Below are positions 52,701 to 60,052 of a stretch of DNA of 64,000 bases, piece after piece. The stretch is from SW10 sp965657795. GTDB taxonomy: Bacteria > Verrucomicrobiota > Verrucomicrobiia > Verrucomicrobiales > Akkermansiaceae. The position numbers and the translations under genes are program-made. Position 1 is the first letter of the stretch, and the number at the start of each line of letters is the position of its first letter. Location of the stretch: contig CBFHQJ010000006.1 in the NCBI GenBank assembly GCA_965657795.1, forward strand, positions 15,552 through 79,551. The letters are read 5' to 3'. The notes beneath the pieces were generated by a model, which saw nothing but the letters and a program-made list of their open reading frames with translations, was not told the DNA's origin and searched no databases.

Positions 52701-52935
52701 CGCCTTCGATGGCTCGTTTGGAGGGGTTGAAAAAGGTGACGGTGATAGTTGTTTCGGCGAGGTCTTCAAAGAAGATCGTTTTGGTCTCAAAGGCCGAGAT
52801 GGCAAGCGGGGCTCGTTCGCCGCGCGGACCTTGCACGGTGAGTTCGGGCGCGGAGCGGGCGGTCGCCATCAACGTGGCCAGGATTGCGAAGATGGCGCCA
52901 ATGATTGGGCGGGAGAATGAGGCAGGTGATTTCAT
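49777..52935 (-). CDS. Secreted VIT - vWA-like - SLBB - TPR-like protein
   Basis: A 1052-residue exported protein with signal FSRPIIGAIFAILATLMATARSA trimmed at about residue 28. Residues about 30-165 are a VIT domain (EDLAETTITVTFFNPSKRAI, EGEFSMPLPPGATVSGYAL). A vWA-like domain follows with a MIDAS-type DCSES near residue 270. A helical stretch spans about 440-640. At about 655-730 is an SLBB-like domain (VNGMVNQPGKIISIPDLTLL, then YRDVPLKPGDLIVVE), as in Wza-type polysaccharide export proteins. A glycine/serine linker leads to TPR-like helices at about 790-930 and a beta end. It lies 18 bases after four secretin-like genes on the same strand. A scaffold or surface-complex role is inferred. 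Confidence 0.82.
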   Translation of the reverse strand: MKSPASFSRPIIGAIFAILATLMATARSAPELTVQGPRGERAPLAISAFETKTIFFEDLAETTITVTFFNPSKRAIEGEFSMPLPPGATVSGYALDVNGKMRESSVVEKERARFAYESIKRQMIDPGFVEREEGNVYRTKIFPIPAKDTKAVRLSYCEVIDPKNGHFDYELPLPQVETPSCKIIVEHLESKNISIQNSGELVFKNESPGLYRADADRQQPPPKLTVRLPKPASSELIKAGKYSYFRKTADQEEKPLIPGNSTAIQIVWDCSESMRQRNPTKEFAFLDSLFAKHPNLKIHLTLLRLRTEPGGDFIIKNGDWSGLKKVLSNVFYDGANNLAAIPSGDLPTLLFSDGHSHLAFLENKWTSPVTLVDSLGKASSYWKQQASLSEGSWINLAADPKQKSSNQIQRHFSSREAGELVPTNQKGRSVNEPRITKIISTLWAQKKLSELEAAFIPDSEQIITHCKKYHLVSNLTSLIVLERFSDYVRYRIPPPEPDLRAKYDAEIDRKSDRRRLAEKISDIWKWRKTWHSTHFPWQERLLVPAIRRMTLWKNALEKTFTPEELNPAISTSVNSLEKEINTLFKARREKPFTTDAEYRAWLKQLGATSENIQKIHTMTAGAITPKKKMAVAVNGMVNQPGKIISIPDLTLLTAVKKAGGISSFGSGSRISVYRGAKKTTYNTLSKQYRDVPLKPGDLIVVEQEIQAWDESFDVDPFSSDRDLTRRSFNHADEPAIVENPNYDFISSSGAGGGGGDSDPFGGAPAKKAGEKITFTKIPPAPGMALSLIKDAMKGGKSPEAVYQSLRLKDRYEDDFYLNLGDLLFEKKEPALANRVLSNLIEGPNPKPAAYRKWAYLLAKHSDWKGAREILNAIALHFPDDQALSLDLAWINTRLKEKPIAIKDLAKAIDSFDSTKQATQNLAELATVEYRRLTEQAPLPLDLRIVVSSASGQDLNLSTEEPSTTTSDFPNWPSINVIGSRSYESVGVAEYAIRHAIPGAYKLTYRSGAGQIVRVQIYRNWRRSNESLEIEKIFILSAAKQNSEILTYNFELE

Positions 52936-52953
52936 TTGGGAGGAAAGTTGGGG

Positions 52954-53697
52954 CTATTGACCAACGGTCAGGACTTCTGCGCGGAGGAAGACCATGACTT
53001 TGCGGGAAGGGTCGGTGATGCCTTTGTTGTCTTTTGGCGAGAGAGCAGCGACCATGGTTGGTTGTCCTGTCATGAGAGTGGTCCCGGTTTTGACGGAGAG
53101 GGAATAGAAGTGGGCCATTTCCACCGGGCCGGCGGCTCCGTCGATTTTCTCCGCTCCCCAGTTGATGTTTTTAATGTGGTAAACAAGGTCGGGGGCGAAA
53201 CGGACTTCGACGAATTGATTGTTCTGATCAATCATTGCTTCGACCTCAAAGGTAGAGCCGGTGTTTCTTACATCAAAGGCAGTGGGGAGAGGCGGGGAAG
53301 CCAAGGATTTTTGCGGATTCCCGGTGACTTTGGTGGGGATTTCTCCCGGTTCGTATTCGGTAGGGTAGATGTATTCCGCTACCGATTCCGCAGTGGCGCT
53401 ATATCCGGGAAGAACAGTGACACCCATCGTTTCGAGGATGCCCGCTTTTTCGGCCGCGATCAGCTTGGCGCACTCGGCGCGGAGCGCAGTGTCGTTGGCA
53501 CCGGTGCTGGGCTTGGACATGAGTTGGGTGTAAGTGGCGTGAGGCATTTCGATGAACTCGGCCTGAACGCGGATGAGCTTGGGTAGGTCGTTGATCTCAC
53601 CGAGTGGGTCAAAATCGGCAGTGGCGGTCTGGGACCGTGTGAAGAGCGTGGCAAGGATGGTCGCAAAAACGCCGAGGGTTAAAATGGTGGCTTTCAT
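52954..53697 (-). CDS. Secreted secretin-domain-like protein, copy 1
   Basis: A 247-residue member of the four-gene paralogous array. Signal ILTLGVFATILATLFTRSQ, then a core of about 200 residues: LIRVQAEFIEMPHATYTQLM, ILETMGVTVLPGYSATAESV, AEYIYPTEYEPGEIP, AFDVRNTGSTFEVEA and, near the end, VMVFLRAEVLTVGQ. The YPTEYxPxE and TAFxxRNxGxTxEVE blocks are those of verrucomicrobial PilQ-like secretins, while N0/N1 domains and the usual loop are absent. This is the copy nearest the VIT gene, 18 bases before it. No function is established. Confidence 0.75.
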   Translation of the reverse strand: MKATILTLGVFATILATLFTRSQTATADFDPLGEINDLPKLIRVQAEFIEMPHATYTQLMSKPSTGANDTALRAECAKLIAAEKAGILETMGVTVLPGYSATAESVAEYIYPTEYEPGEIPTKVTGNPQKSLASPPLPTAFDVRNTGSTFEVEAMIDQNNQFVEVRFAPDLVYHIKNINWGAEKIDGAAGPVEMAHFYSLSVKTGTTLMTGQPTMVAALSPKDNKGITDPSRKVMVFLRAEVLTVGQ

Positions 53698-53716
53698 GGG
53701 GTTCTAGGTGAAGAGG

Positions 53717-54478
53717 TTATTGGTCAACCGAAAGGATGTCGGCACGGACGAAGAGCATAATTTTGCGAGAGGTGTCGGTGAATCCGTTCTCGTTTTGAGG
53801 GGAAAGAGTGGCCATCATTTGGGGTTGTCCTGAGACCACGGTGGTGCCGGTATTGGCTTGGAGAACGAAGAACTGAGGAACCCGGAAATCGATGCTGACT
53901 TCATCGGTGGACCATTTGTTCCAAGTGTTTTCTTTCTCGTAATAGACGATGGAGGGGGCGAGCCGGAGGTCAACGATAGGGAGTGAGAAATCATCGAGAA
54001 TAACGGCTTCGACTTCGAGGGTTGAACCGACATTTCTGGTTTCAAAAGCTGATGGGGCGGGTGGGTTTCCCGGCGGTATCTTGGGGTCAGGAATTGGAGG
54101 GGTTACGGCAGCCACTTTGTTTGGGAGAGCCGGCGGGTCCAATTCGGTGGGGTAGATATGCTCGGAAATCGATTCGGTGACCGTGATTTGGCCGGGGAGG
54201 GCCGTCACGCTCAAAGATTCGATGACACGGGCCTCTCCGGCTTCGACGAGTTCAGCGCAGGTGGCACGGAGATCGGCGTCGTTGGTGGTCGCGCGTGGTT
54301 TTGCCATCAAGCGGGTATGAGTGGCGTGAGGCATTTCGATGAACTCGGCCTGGACCCGGATCATGCGAGGGGCTTGCTTTGCTTTCGTTTCCTCGGCAAA
54401 CGGATCGACTTGCGACTGAATGCTGGAGGTGATCAGAAGTGCTGAGGCTGCCGCCAAGGTGAGACGTTTTGGACTCAT
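53717..54478 (-). CDS. Secreted secretin-domain-like protein, copy 2
   Basis: A 253-residue paralogue with signal LAAASALLITSSIQSQ. It has the shared MIRVQAEFIEMPHATHTRLM start, ISEHIYPTELDPPALP with an extra proline-rich insert (PPIPDPKIPPGNPPAPS), AFETRNVGSTLEVEAVI and MLFVRADILSVDQ. It is the most divergent in the middle (WNKWSTDEVSIDFRVPQFF). The AFETRNVG block is the closest of the four to true secretins. It is 19 bases upstream of copy 1. Confidence 0.75.
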   Translation of the reverse strand: MSPKRLTLAAASALLITSSIQSQVDPFAEETKAKQAPRMIRVQAEFIEMPHATHTRLMAKPRATTNDADLRATCAELVEAGEARVIESLSVTALPGQITVTESISEHIYPTELDPPALPNKVAAVTPPIPDPKIPPGNPPAPSAFETRNVGSTLEVEAVILDDFSLPIVDLRLAPSIVYYEKENTWNKWSTDEVSIDFRVPQFFVLQANTGTTVVSGQPQMMATLSPQNENGFTDTSRKIMLFVRADILSVDQ

Positions 54479-54541
54479 TATGTGATCGGGTTTTGGGGAG
54501 CGCGGTGAGCGTTCCTGTTTTAGCAGGCTTCCGGTGGTGGC

Positions 54542-55294
54542 CTATTTGCCGACGGTGAGAATATCGGCTCGCACGAAGACCATGACCTTGCGGGTTGGGT
54601 CCATGATGCCTTTGTCGTTCTTGGGCGAAAGAGCGCCAATCATGGAAGGCTGTCCGGCGACGACGGTTGCTCCGGTTCTGACCGAGAGGACATAAAAAGT
54701 GGGCATTTCGATGGGGCCGGCTGCCCCTTCGATTTTTTCGGCACCCCAATTCACGGTGTCCACATGGTAAACAAGGGTCGGGGTAAAGCGGAGTTCAACA
54801 ATGGCATCGTTGGCATCAATGGCGGCTTCTACTTCGAAGGTGGAACCGGTGTTTTTGGTGTCGAAGGCGCTCGGAGTGGGGGGTGAGCCGATGGGGTGAT
54901 CTCCCGGTACGGCGTTGCCATTGATTTCATTTGGGAGCTCACCGGGCTCATATTCGGTGGGGTAAATGTATTCGGAAATGGATTCGCTGGTGGCGCTTTG
55001 ACCGGGCAAGGCGGTAACGCAGAGGGTTTCGAGGACCCCGGCATCGCCCGCTTTCACGAGCTTGGCGCACTCGGCACGAAGATCGGTATCGTTGGCGCTG
55101 GTGCGCGCCTTGGACATGAGTTTGGTGTAGGTGGCGTGCGGCATCTCGATGAACTCGGCCTGCACGCGAATCATGCGAGGAAGGTCGTTGATTTCGCCGA
55201 GAGGATCGAATTCTTCGGTCGCGGTTTGAGAGTGGGTGATGAGCGTGGCCAGAATGCTTGCGAGGAAGGCCATGGTAAGGATCGTTGATTTCAT
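54542..55294 (-). CDS. Secreted secretin-domain-like protein, copy 3
   Basis: A 250-residue paralogue. I place the start at ATG 55294 because it opens into a signal (STILTMAFLASILATLITHSQ); a longer frame reaching 55717 only reads through copy 4. It shares RMIRVQAEFIEMPHATYTKL, SEYIYPTEYEPGELP, AFDTKNTGSTFEVEAAI and VMVFVRADILTVGK. It is almost collinear with copy 1, including the NWGAEKI.GAAGP.EM segment, suggesting a recent duplication. Gap to copy 2 is 63 bases. Confidence 0.75.
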   Translation of the reverse strand: MKSTILTMAFLASILATLITHSQTATEEFDPLGEINDLPRMIRVQAEFIEMPHATYTKLMSKARTSANDTDLRAECAKLVKAGDAGVLETLCVTALPGQSATSESISEYIYPTEYEPGELPNEINGNAVPGDHPIGSPPTPSAFDTKNTGSTFEVEAAIDANDAIVELRFTPTLVYHVDTVNWGAEKIEGAAGPIEMPTFYVLSVRTGATVVAGQPSMIGALSPKNDKGIMDPTRKVMVFVRADILTVGK

Positions 55295-55331
55295 AGGATT
55301 GGGATTTGAGGTGATTTGTTTTGGGGAAGAG

Positions 55332-56093
55332 TTATTTTCCGATGGTAATGATGTCGGCGCGGATGAAGGTAATGGCTTTGCGGGAGCTGTCCATCCAGCC
55401 ATCCTCGCTTCGGGGTGAGAGACCGGCGACCATGTGGGGCTGGCCTGCGGCGACGCTAACTCCGGTTTTGACGCTGAGGATGTAAAATCGCGGCATGGAG
55501 GTTTCGACTTTGACTCCGTTTCTTTCCCAAACTCCCCAGACGTCCTGGCCAGTGTGATGAACCAAGGTCGGAGTGAATCGGAGTTCGACGATGGGTAGAT
55601 TTGCGTCGATCTGGGCTTCAACCTCGAAGGTGGAGCCGTTATTTTTGGTATCGAATGCTTGCGGGGGAGGAGGCCCTCCCAAGAACCTCTTTGTTGGTAA
55701 GGTCCGGTCTGGAACATGGATTGGGGGACCGGGGGGCGAGTATTCCGTCGGGTAAATGAACTCGCGAATGTTCTCAGACGTTGCAGTCTGGCCGGGGACG
55801 GCGTTCACGCTGAGTGACTCGATGACCTGGGCGTCTCCGCTCTCGATCAGCTTGGCGCATTCGGCACGGAGGTCGGTGTCGTTGGCTGAAGTCCGGGGCT
55901 TGGCCATCAATCGGGTGAAGGTGGCATGAGGCATTTCGATAAACTCAGCTTGCACCCGGATCATGCGGGGAGCGTCATTCCCGACTTCGTTCGCGGCGAA
56001 GGGATCAGGATCGGTCTGGGACTGCGTCGTCAGCGTCCCGAAAAGCAATGACGAAAGCGCCAGTGCTAACATTTTAGGATCCATAGGTATCAC
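55332..56093 (-). CDS. Secreted secretin-domain-like protein, copy 4
   Basis: A 253-residue paralogue and the first in transcription order. Signal MLALALSSLLFGTLTTQSQ; an internal ATG at 56084 may be the start. Core blocks are RMIRVQAEFIEMPHATFTRL, IREFIYPTEYSPPGPP, AFDTKNNGSTFEVEAQI, FTPTLVHHTGQDVWGVW and ITFIRADIITIGK. The REFIYPTEYSPP block is nearly the secretin consensus. The pdeM gene lies 43 bases upstream on the same strand, so a separate promoter for the array is possible but not visible. Confidence 0.75.
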   Translation of the reverse strand: MIPMDPKMLALALSSLLFGTLTTQSQTDPDPFAANEVGNDAPRMIRVQAEFIEMPHATFTRLMAKPRTSANDTDLRAECAKLIESGDAQVIESLSVNAVPGQTATSENIREFIYPTEYSPPGPPIHVPDRTLPTKRFLGGPPPPQAFDTKNNGSTFEVEAQIDANLPIVELRFTPTLVHHTGQDVWGVWERNGVKVETSMPRFYILSVKTGVSVAAGQPHMVAGLSPRSEDGWMDSSRKAITFIRADIITIGK

Positions 56094-56136
56094 GAAGACA
56101 CCTGAAATCTGGTCCCGCGTCGAGAGGAAAAGAAAG

Positions 56137-56799
56137 CTAGGCCCTGATCAAGCTGGAGGGGATTTCGGAAATCTCTCCATGAATCTCGGCGAAAAACTGG
56201 TCGCCTTCGGCCATTTTGAGCGGGTGAATCCCGGTGAATTCCGAAAAGGCTGGAAGGATCAATTGTCTTCCCGCACGGAGAAAGAAGCCCGCGATTCGAA
56301 GTGACTGGCGCGCTGATTCTCTGATTCGGACGCCGGGATGGATATGCCCTGCAATGCCGGACTGATCGGCGGGAATGTCGGCGGGGTCGTGGGTGATGAT
56401 CAGGTCATCCGTCTCGAGGCTTGGAGTGACTTCGATTGGGAATTTGTGTCGCGTAAACCACGAGCGGCGGTCGTGGTTTCCTTCGGTCAGGATGACGGGC
56501 AAGTTCAATGCCTTCAGCCAGGCGTGAAAAGTCGTGATGGTCGCCTGACTCATGCCGTCCGCTGAGTGAAAGAGATCTCCGGCGATCACTAGTTGATCGG
56601 GCTTTTTCAAATCGACCAGACTTTGGAGACGGGCGAGGTCTGCCTCATTGGAGCCTTCTGGAACGGGGAGGCCTCGCTTTCGAAAAGTTGCTGATTTCCC
56701 CAAATGGAGGTCCGCGACGACGAGAGTTTGCGACGCGGGTAAAAAAACGGCCCGGCCGGGGAGGAGCTCCACCTTGACCGGGTCGAGGGAGATTTCCAT
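56137..56799 (-). CDS. pdeM: PdeM-type metallophosphoesterase (ligase-associated)
   Basis: A 220-residue calcineurin-like phosphoesterase. Metal motifs are VVADLHLGKSATFRKRGLPVP, VIAGDLFHSADG, LTEGNHDRRSW and a late GHIHPGVRI. The KSATFRKRGLPVPEG stretch is typical of PdeM, which often pairs with the ATP-dependent ligase LigD-like LigB/Lhr DNA-repair set, though none of those genes is in view. Likely a nuclease or phosphodiesterase in DNA repair. It is 6 bases after sufE. Confidence 0.83.
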   Translation of the reverse strand: MEISLDPVKVELLPGRAVFLPASQTLVVADLHLGKSATFRKRGLPVPEGSNEADLARLQSLVDLKKPDQLVIAGDLFHSADGMSQATITTFHAWLKALNLPVILTEGNHDRRSWFTRHKFPIEVTPSLETDDLIITHDPADIPADQSGIAGHIHPGVRIRESARQSLRIAGFFLRAGRQLILPAFSEFTGIHPLKMAEGDQFFAEIHGEISEIPSSLIRA

Positions 56800-56805
56800 G
56801 GAGGA

Positions 56806-57222
56806 CTAGCCTTGGGTGGCAATGAGAGCGCCTTTTTTCATCTGGGCCGCCATCAGGGTGAGGGCGTTGGCGCGGGTGGGAGCGAGGTGCTCCTTCAGGC
56901 CGGTCTTGTCGATAAAGGAAAGGTCAGCCGTGAGGACGTCCTCAGGTGATTCGCCATCCAGGACGCGAACAAAAAGAGCGATCATGCCTTTGGTGATCAC
57001 AGAGTCGGAATCGGCTAGGTAGGTCATCTTGCCGTCCTGAGACGAGGAATCGAGCCAGACCTGTGATTGGCAACCCTTGATCAGTCGGTCGGAGGTTTGC
57101 AGAGCCTCGTCCATGGGAGCCAGCTTTTTGCCAAGGCTGATGACGTATTCGTAGCGTTCGGTCCAATCTTGAAAGAGATCGAGTTCGTCGAGGAGTTCCT
57201 GTTGTTTCTCGGTGATGCTCAC
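56806..57222 (-). CDS. sufE: SufE family sulfur acceptor
   Basis: A 138-residue SufE. The acceptor cysteine is Cys51 in LIKGCQSQVWL, the same number as in E. coli SufE. It takes persulfide sulfur from SufS, for Fe-S cluster assembly. It lies 40 bases downstream of sufS and is read in the same direction. No sufBCD genes are in the window. Family assignment is firm. Confidence 0.94.
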   Translation of the reverse strand: MSITEKQQELLDELDLFQDWTERYEYVISLGKKLAPMDEALQTSDRLIKGCQSQVWLDSSSQDGKMTYLADSDSVITKGMIALFVRVLDGESPEDVLTADLSFIDKTGLKEHLAPTRANALTLMAAQMKKGALIATQG

Positions 57223-57262
57223 GACCCATCCATAGTCGTGGATGATCGAAAACGCAATGGAA

Positions 57263-58486
57263 TCAACGAAGCATCATGAGGGCTTTTTTGAGAGCCTTTC
57301 CGAGGGCTTCAACTTCCTCGAGCGTGTTGTAAGCAGCGAAGGAGGCGCGGAGGGTTCCGGTCATCCCGAAACGGGCCATCAGAGGTTGGCAGCAATGGTG
57401 ACCAGTGCGGAGAGCGAAGCCCATTTGGTCGAGCAGGGTGCCTAAGTCGTAGTGATGGATTCCCTCAAAGTTGAAGGAAAGTGCGCCTGCGCGGTCTTCC
57501 GGTCCGTAAATTGTGATGCCTTCCAAATCGGCGAGGATCTCAGCAGCCCGTCGGATGAGAAGGCCCTCATGATCGGCGATTTGAGTTATTCCCAAGTTAT
57601 TCACATATTCGAAAGCGGCTGCGAGGGCGATCCCACCTTCGATATTTGGGGTGCCGGCTTCGAATTTGAAAGGGGGATCGTTGTAGGTCGTCTTTTCAAA
57701 GGTGACTTCTTTGATCATTTCGCCACCACCGCGCCAAGGAGGTAATTCACAGAGGAGATCGTGTTTCCCGAAGAGAATTCCGACGCCGGTTGGTCCGTAA
57801 ACCTTGTGTCCTGAAAATGCGTAAAAATCACAATCAAGATGCTGAAGGTCAATTGAGAAGTGCGGGATTGATTGAGCTCCATCAATGAAAGTGAGAGCGC
57901 CAACCTTCTTTGCCTGTGAACAAATGTGAATAACATTATTCACAGTGCCGAAGGCGTTGGAGACGTGGTTGACCGAAACCAATTTAGTCTTTTCAGAGAG
58001 CAGTTGATCGTAGGCATCGAGGTCGAGGGTGCCGTTGTCGAGAACCGGAATGATTTTCAGAGTTATTCCCAGTCGTTCACAAAGCATCTGCCAGGGGACC
58101 GTATTGGAATGATGCTCCAAACCGGAGAGGATGATTTCGTCGCCAGCCTTCAGCCTTGCCGAGCGACCGAGCGCCGAGGCGACCAGATTGACGGAATCGG
58201 TTGTGCCAGAGGTGAAGATAATTTCCTCGGGCCGGGAAGCGTTTAGGTGCTTTGCAATGGTCTCGCGGGCGGCTTCGTGAGCGGCGGTGGCGGCTTGAGA
58301 GAGCTTGTGGACTCCACGGTGGATGTTTGAATTGATCCTCTCGTAGTAGTTTCGAGAGGAATCGAGGACGCAAAGTGGGGTTTGGGAGGTCGCGGCATTA
58401 TCGAGGTAGACGAGAGGTTTCCCGTTGATCTCTTGGTTGAGAATGGGGAAATCAGGTCGGACCTTGTAGGGATCGAGCGCGCTCAT
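57263..58486 (-). CDS. sufS: Cysteine desulfurase SufS
   Basis: A 407-residue PLP enzyme from ATG 58486; an earlier in-frame start at 58561 adds 25 residues without family features. The opening YKVRPDFPILNQEINGKPLVY, the EHHSNTVPWQ segment, the PLP lysine in FSGHKVYGPTGVGILFGK and the catalytic Cys365 in RTGHHCCQPLM are those of group II desulfurases. It hands sulfur to SufE from the next gene. Length equals E. coli SufS (406). Confidence 0.96.
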   Translation of the reverse strand: MSALDPYKVRPDFPILNQEINGKPLVYLDNAATSQTPLCVLDSSRNYYERINSNIHRGVHKLSQAATAAHEAARETIAKHLNASRPEEIIFTSGTTDSVNLVASALGRSARLKAGDEIILSGLEHHSNTVPWQMLCERLGITLKIIPVLDNGTLDLDAYDQLLSEKTKLVSVNHVSNAFGTVNNVIHICSQAKKVGALTFIDGAQSIPHFSIDLQHLDCDFYAFSGHKVYGPTGVGILFGKHDLLCELPPWRGGGEMIKEVTFEKTTYNDPPFKFEAGTPNIEGGIALAAAFEYVNNLGITQIADHEGLLIRRAAEILADLEGITIYGPEDRAGALSFNFEGIHHYDLGTLLDQMGFALRTGHHCCQPLMARFGMTGTLRASFAAYNTLEEVEALGKALKKALMMLR

Positions 58487-58561
58487 GGTTCGTCTGTAAT
58501 CCCGCGAGGCCGATCCCGCAAGCGTTGGTGTCTTTGAGGGCGGCTTCGGATCTGATTTCAA

Positions 58562-58858
58562 CTAGAGGATCAGGAAAAAGAAGCAGGCGATCGCGAGAAT
58601 CACGACGGTAATCCACCAATGTAGGGCGAGGCCGACGCCTTTATGAGGAGGTCCATCTCCGAATTCCTGAGCGATGAATTCGTCGTAGTCAAAGTTGTCC
58701 TCGGGAACGCCGCCATCGTAGTCGTATTCTTTTTCCCAAGGTTTTGAGTCGGGTGCCTTCCTCCGCTTTTTCTTCCACCGGGGTTTGGCGCAACGGCAGT
58801 TTTTCCCGACGACGACATTTTGTCCGCAGGTGGGACAAAGGTAGTGATCGGGGTCCAT
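58562..58858 (-). CDS. Zinc-ribbon protein with C-terminal membrane helix
   Basis: A 98-residue protein. The N-terminus has CPTCGQNVVVGKNCRC, four cysteines in a zinc-ribbon-like pattern, then a basic stretch (KPRWKKKRRK), an acidic middle (NFDYDEFIAQEFGD) and a C-terminal membrane helix (WWITVVILAIACFFFLIL). Tail-anchored zinc-ribbon proteins of this type are common and uncharacterised. It sits 75 bases upstream of sufS. Confidence 0.7.
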   Translation of the reverse strand: MDPDHYLCPTCGQNVVVGKNCRCAKPRWKKKRRKAPDSKPWEKEYDYDGGVPEDNFDYDEFIAQEFGDGPPHKGVGLALHWWITVVILAIACFFFLIL

Positions 58859-58951
58859 GATTGAGAGATAATTGAGGCGGAGATTTGGTCCAGAAAGGTG
58901 TTGAATTTGAATTAGCGATCTCCCACCCGGTCCTAATCAACTACGATCGTT

Positions 58952-59632
58952 TTATTTGTCGGTGATATCGTCGTCGCTCGCTTTTCCATCGGGCCCGAAC
59001 GACAGGATTTTGGGTTTTCCGTCTTTGAGTGAATACTGGTAGAGATTTCCCCACGGGTCTTTGAGCGCTGCCTCCTTGTCGATCATCTGGACCCAGCGCC
59101 TGGGTCTGGGAGCTGTTGTGGGCCTTTTTAATAAGGCCATCAGCCCTTGCTTGCTCGAAGGATAGTGACCACCAATATTTTTATACATTTCGAGATTTGA
59201 TTTGAGAGCGAGTATATCCTGAACGGCGGTCGCTTCTCGGGCGTCGGCAGCGACCATCTTGAAAAGCGAGATGGCGTCAAGTTTCCAACGCTGATCGACC
59301 TGTTTCATAGGACGAAATTGTTGGTCGCCTCGATAGAGCATTCCGCTTGATGGCGAATCTTTTTCGGGGAGGAAGACGAGATTCCCTTTTTCCTTTAAGA
59401 TTCCTGCGCTCAATCCTCTTTGAAAATTCTGAAAAGATCCCATTTGTTTCAGGGCAACCACATCTTTTTCTGAGAAGACTCTGTTTTTATCAGTGACTTC
59501 TCCCTTTTGAAAAGCCTCGGCCCAGTTGATGACCCGGTCGATGGCAGGGTGGTTTTTCTGTTTCTTCGATTCTTCAGCCTTAACGAAGCTTGCAAAAAGC
59601 AAAAGGAGTAGGTGAGGAATACGATTTTTCAT
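58952..59632 (-). CDS. Secreted protein with GspG-like pseudopilin C-terminal domain
   Basis: A 226-residue protein from ATG 59632 (an upstream in-frame start lacks a signal). The signal is HLLLLLFASFVKA. Residues about 125-220 match the major pseudopilin GspG C-terminal domain: AVQDILALKSNLEMYKNIGG, HYPSSKQGLMALLKRP, DPWGNLYQYSL and FGPDGKASDDD with the calcium-loop pattern. The prepilin methylation motif and long N-terminal helix of pilins are absent. So it is not a pseudopilin but carries its domain. Role unknown. Confidence 0.8.
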   Translation of the reverse strand: MKNRIPHLLLLLFASFVKAEESKKQKNHPAIDRVINWAEAFQKGEVTDKNRVFSEKDVVALKQMGSFQNFQRGLSAGILKEKGNLVFLPEKDSPSSGMLYRGDQQFRPMKQVDQRWKLDAISLFKMVAADAREATAVQDILALKSNLEMYKNIGGHYPSSKQGLMALLKRPTTAPRPRRWVQMIDKEAALKDPWGNLYQYSLKDGKPKILSFGPDGKASDDDITDK

Positions 59633-59865
59633 GAGTTTCAAGTGTAGGTATTGTGGATCAGGTAGCAAGCCCTCGAGGCTGTCGAATAATCTTCCTGCGG
59701 ATTTATACTCTGGTTTGGTTTGATCGCACTCGGATTAACGTCTGGTGATCGATGTCGGTCGGGTGTTTCCCAGAGGTTTTCAGGCCTATCGGTGCCGTGT
59801 TTTTCAAAGCTTGTCAGATCGAAACAAGCCTGTCTACCGGGTAGCTGCCTCGTTATGATTCGGGA
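59633..59865. other. Non-coding stretch upstream of transposase remnant
   Basis: No open frame with coding character is visible. It contains two short palindromes close to the remnant (59809-59829 and 59834-59844) and otherwise nothing I can name. The gap from 59633 to 60052 is the longest without an intact gene in the window. Confidence 0.5.
59809..59844. repeat. Two palindromes before the transposase remnant
   Basis: GCTTGT/ACAAGC (59809-59814 and 59824-59829) flank a 9-base loop, and CTACCGGGTAG (59834-59844) is a perfect palindrome around one G. They end 21 bases before the remnant's ATG. REP-associated transposases act on such small hairpins, so they may be the remains of its recognition site. 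Confidence 0.35.
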
Positions 59866-60039
59866 ATGCCACAATCGCTCGCCAAGATTCTCGTTCATCT
59901 CGTTTTTAGCACGAAAGATCGTCGTCCAAATGGATATAGTCGGAATTCGGGGTGGAGGATTTTGCGAGGCAAGTGTGACCCCAGGCTGCGCGCTGACCTT
60001 GGGCTGGAGAGTGTTCAGCCCGCTGGGCTTTTGGGATAG
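59866..60039 (+). pseudogene. Truncated REP-associated tyrosine transposase (Y1_Tnp)
   Basis: The frame starts MPQSLAKILVHLVFSTKDRR, the characteristic first 20 residues of REP-associated (RAYT) Y1 transposases, whose full length is about 150 residues. After residue 21 the sequence becomes unrelated (NGYSRNSGWRILRG) and stops at 60039, after 57 residues. The His-hydrophobic-His and catalytic tyrosine regions are missing, so it cannot be active. It points toward the FCP1-like gene on the other strand, 13 bases away. Confidence 0.7.
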
Positions 60040-60052
60040 AGGCCCAACCTTT

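Noticed and set aside
55295..55717. Long 5' extension of secretin-like copy 3
   Set aside because: It reads through copy 4 in another frame; the ATG at 55294 opens directly into a signal peptide.
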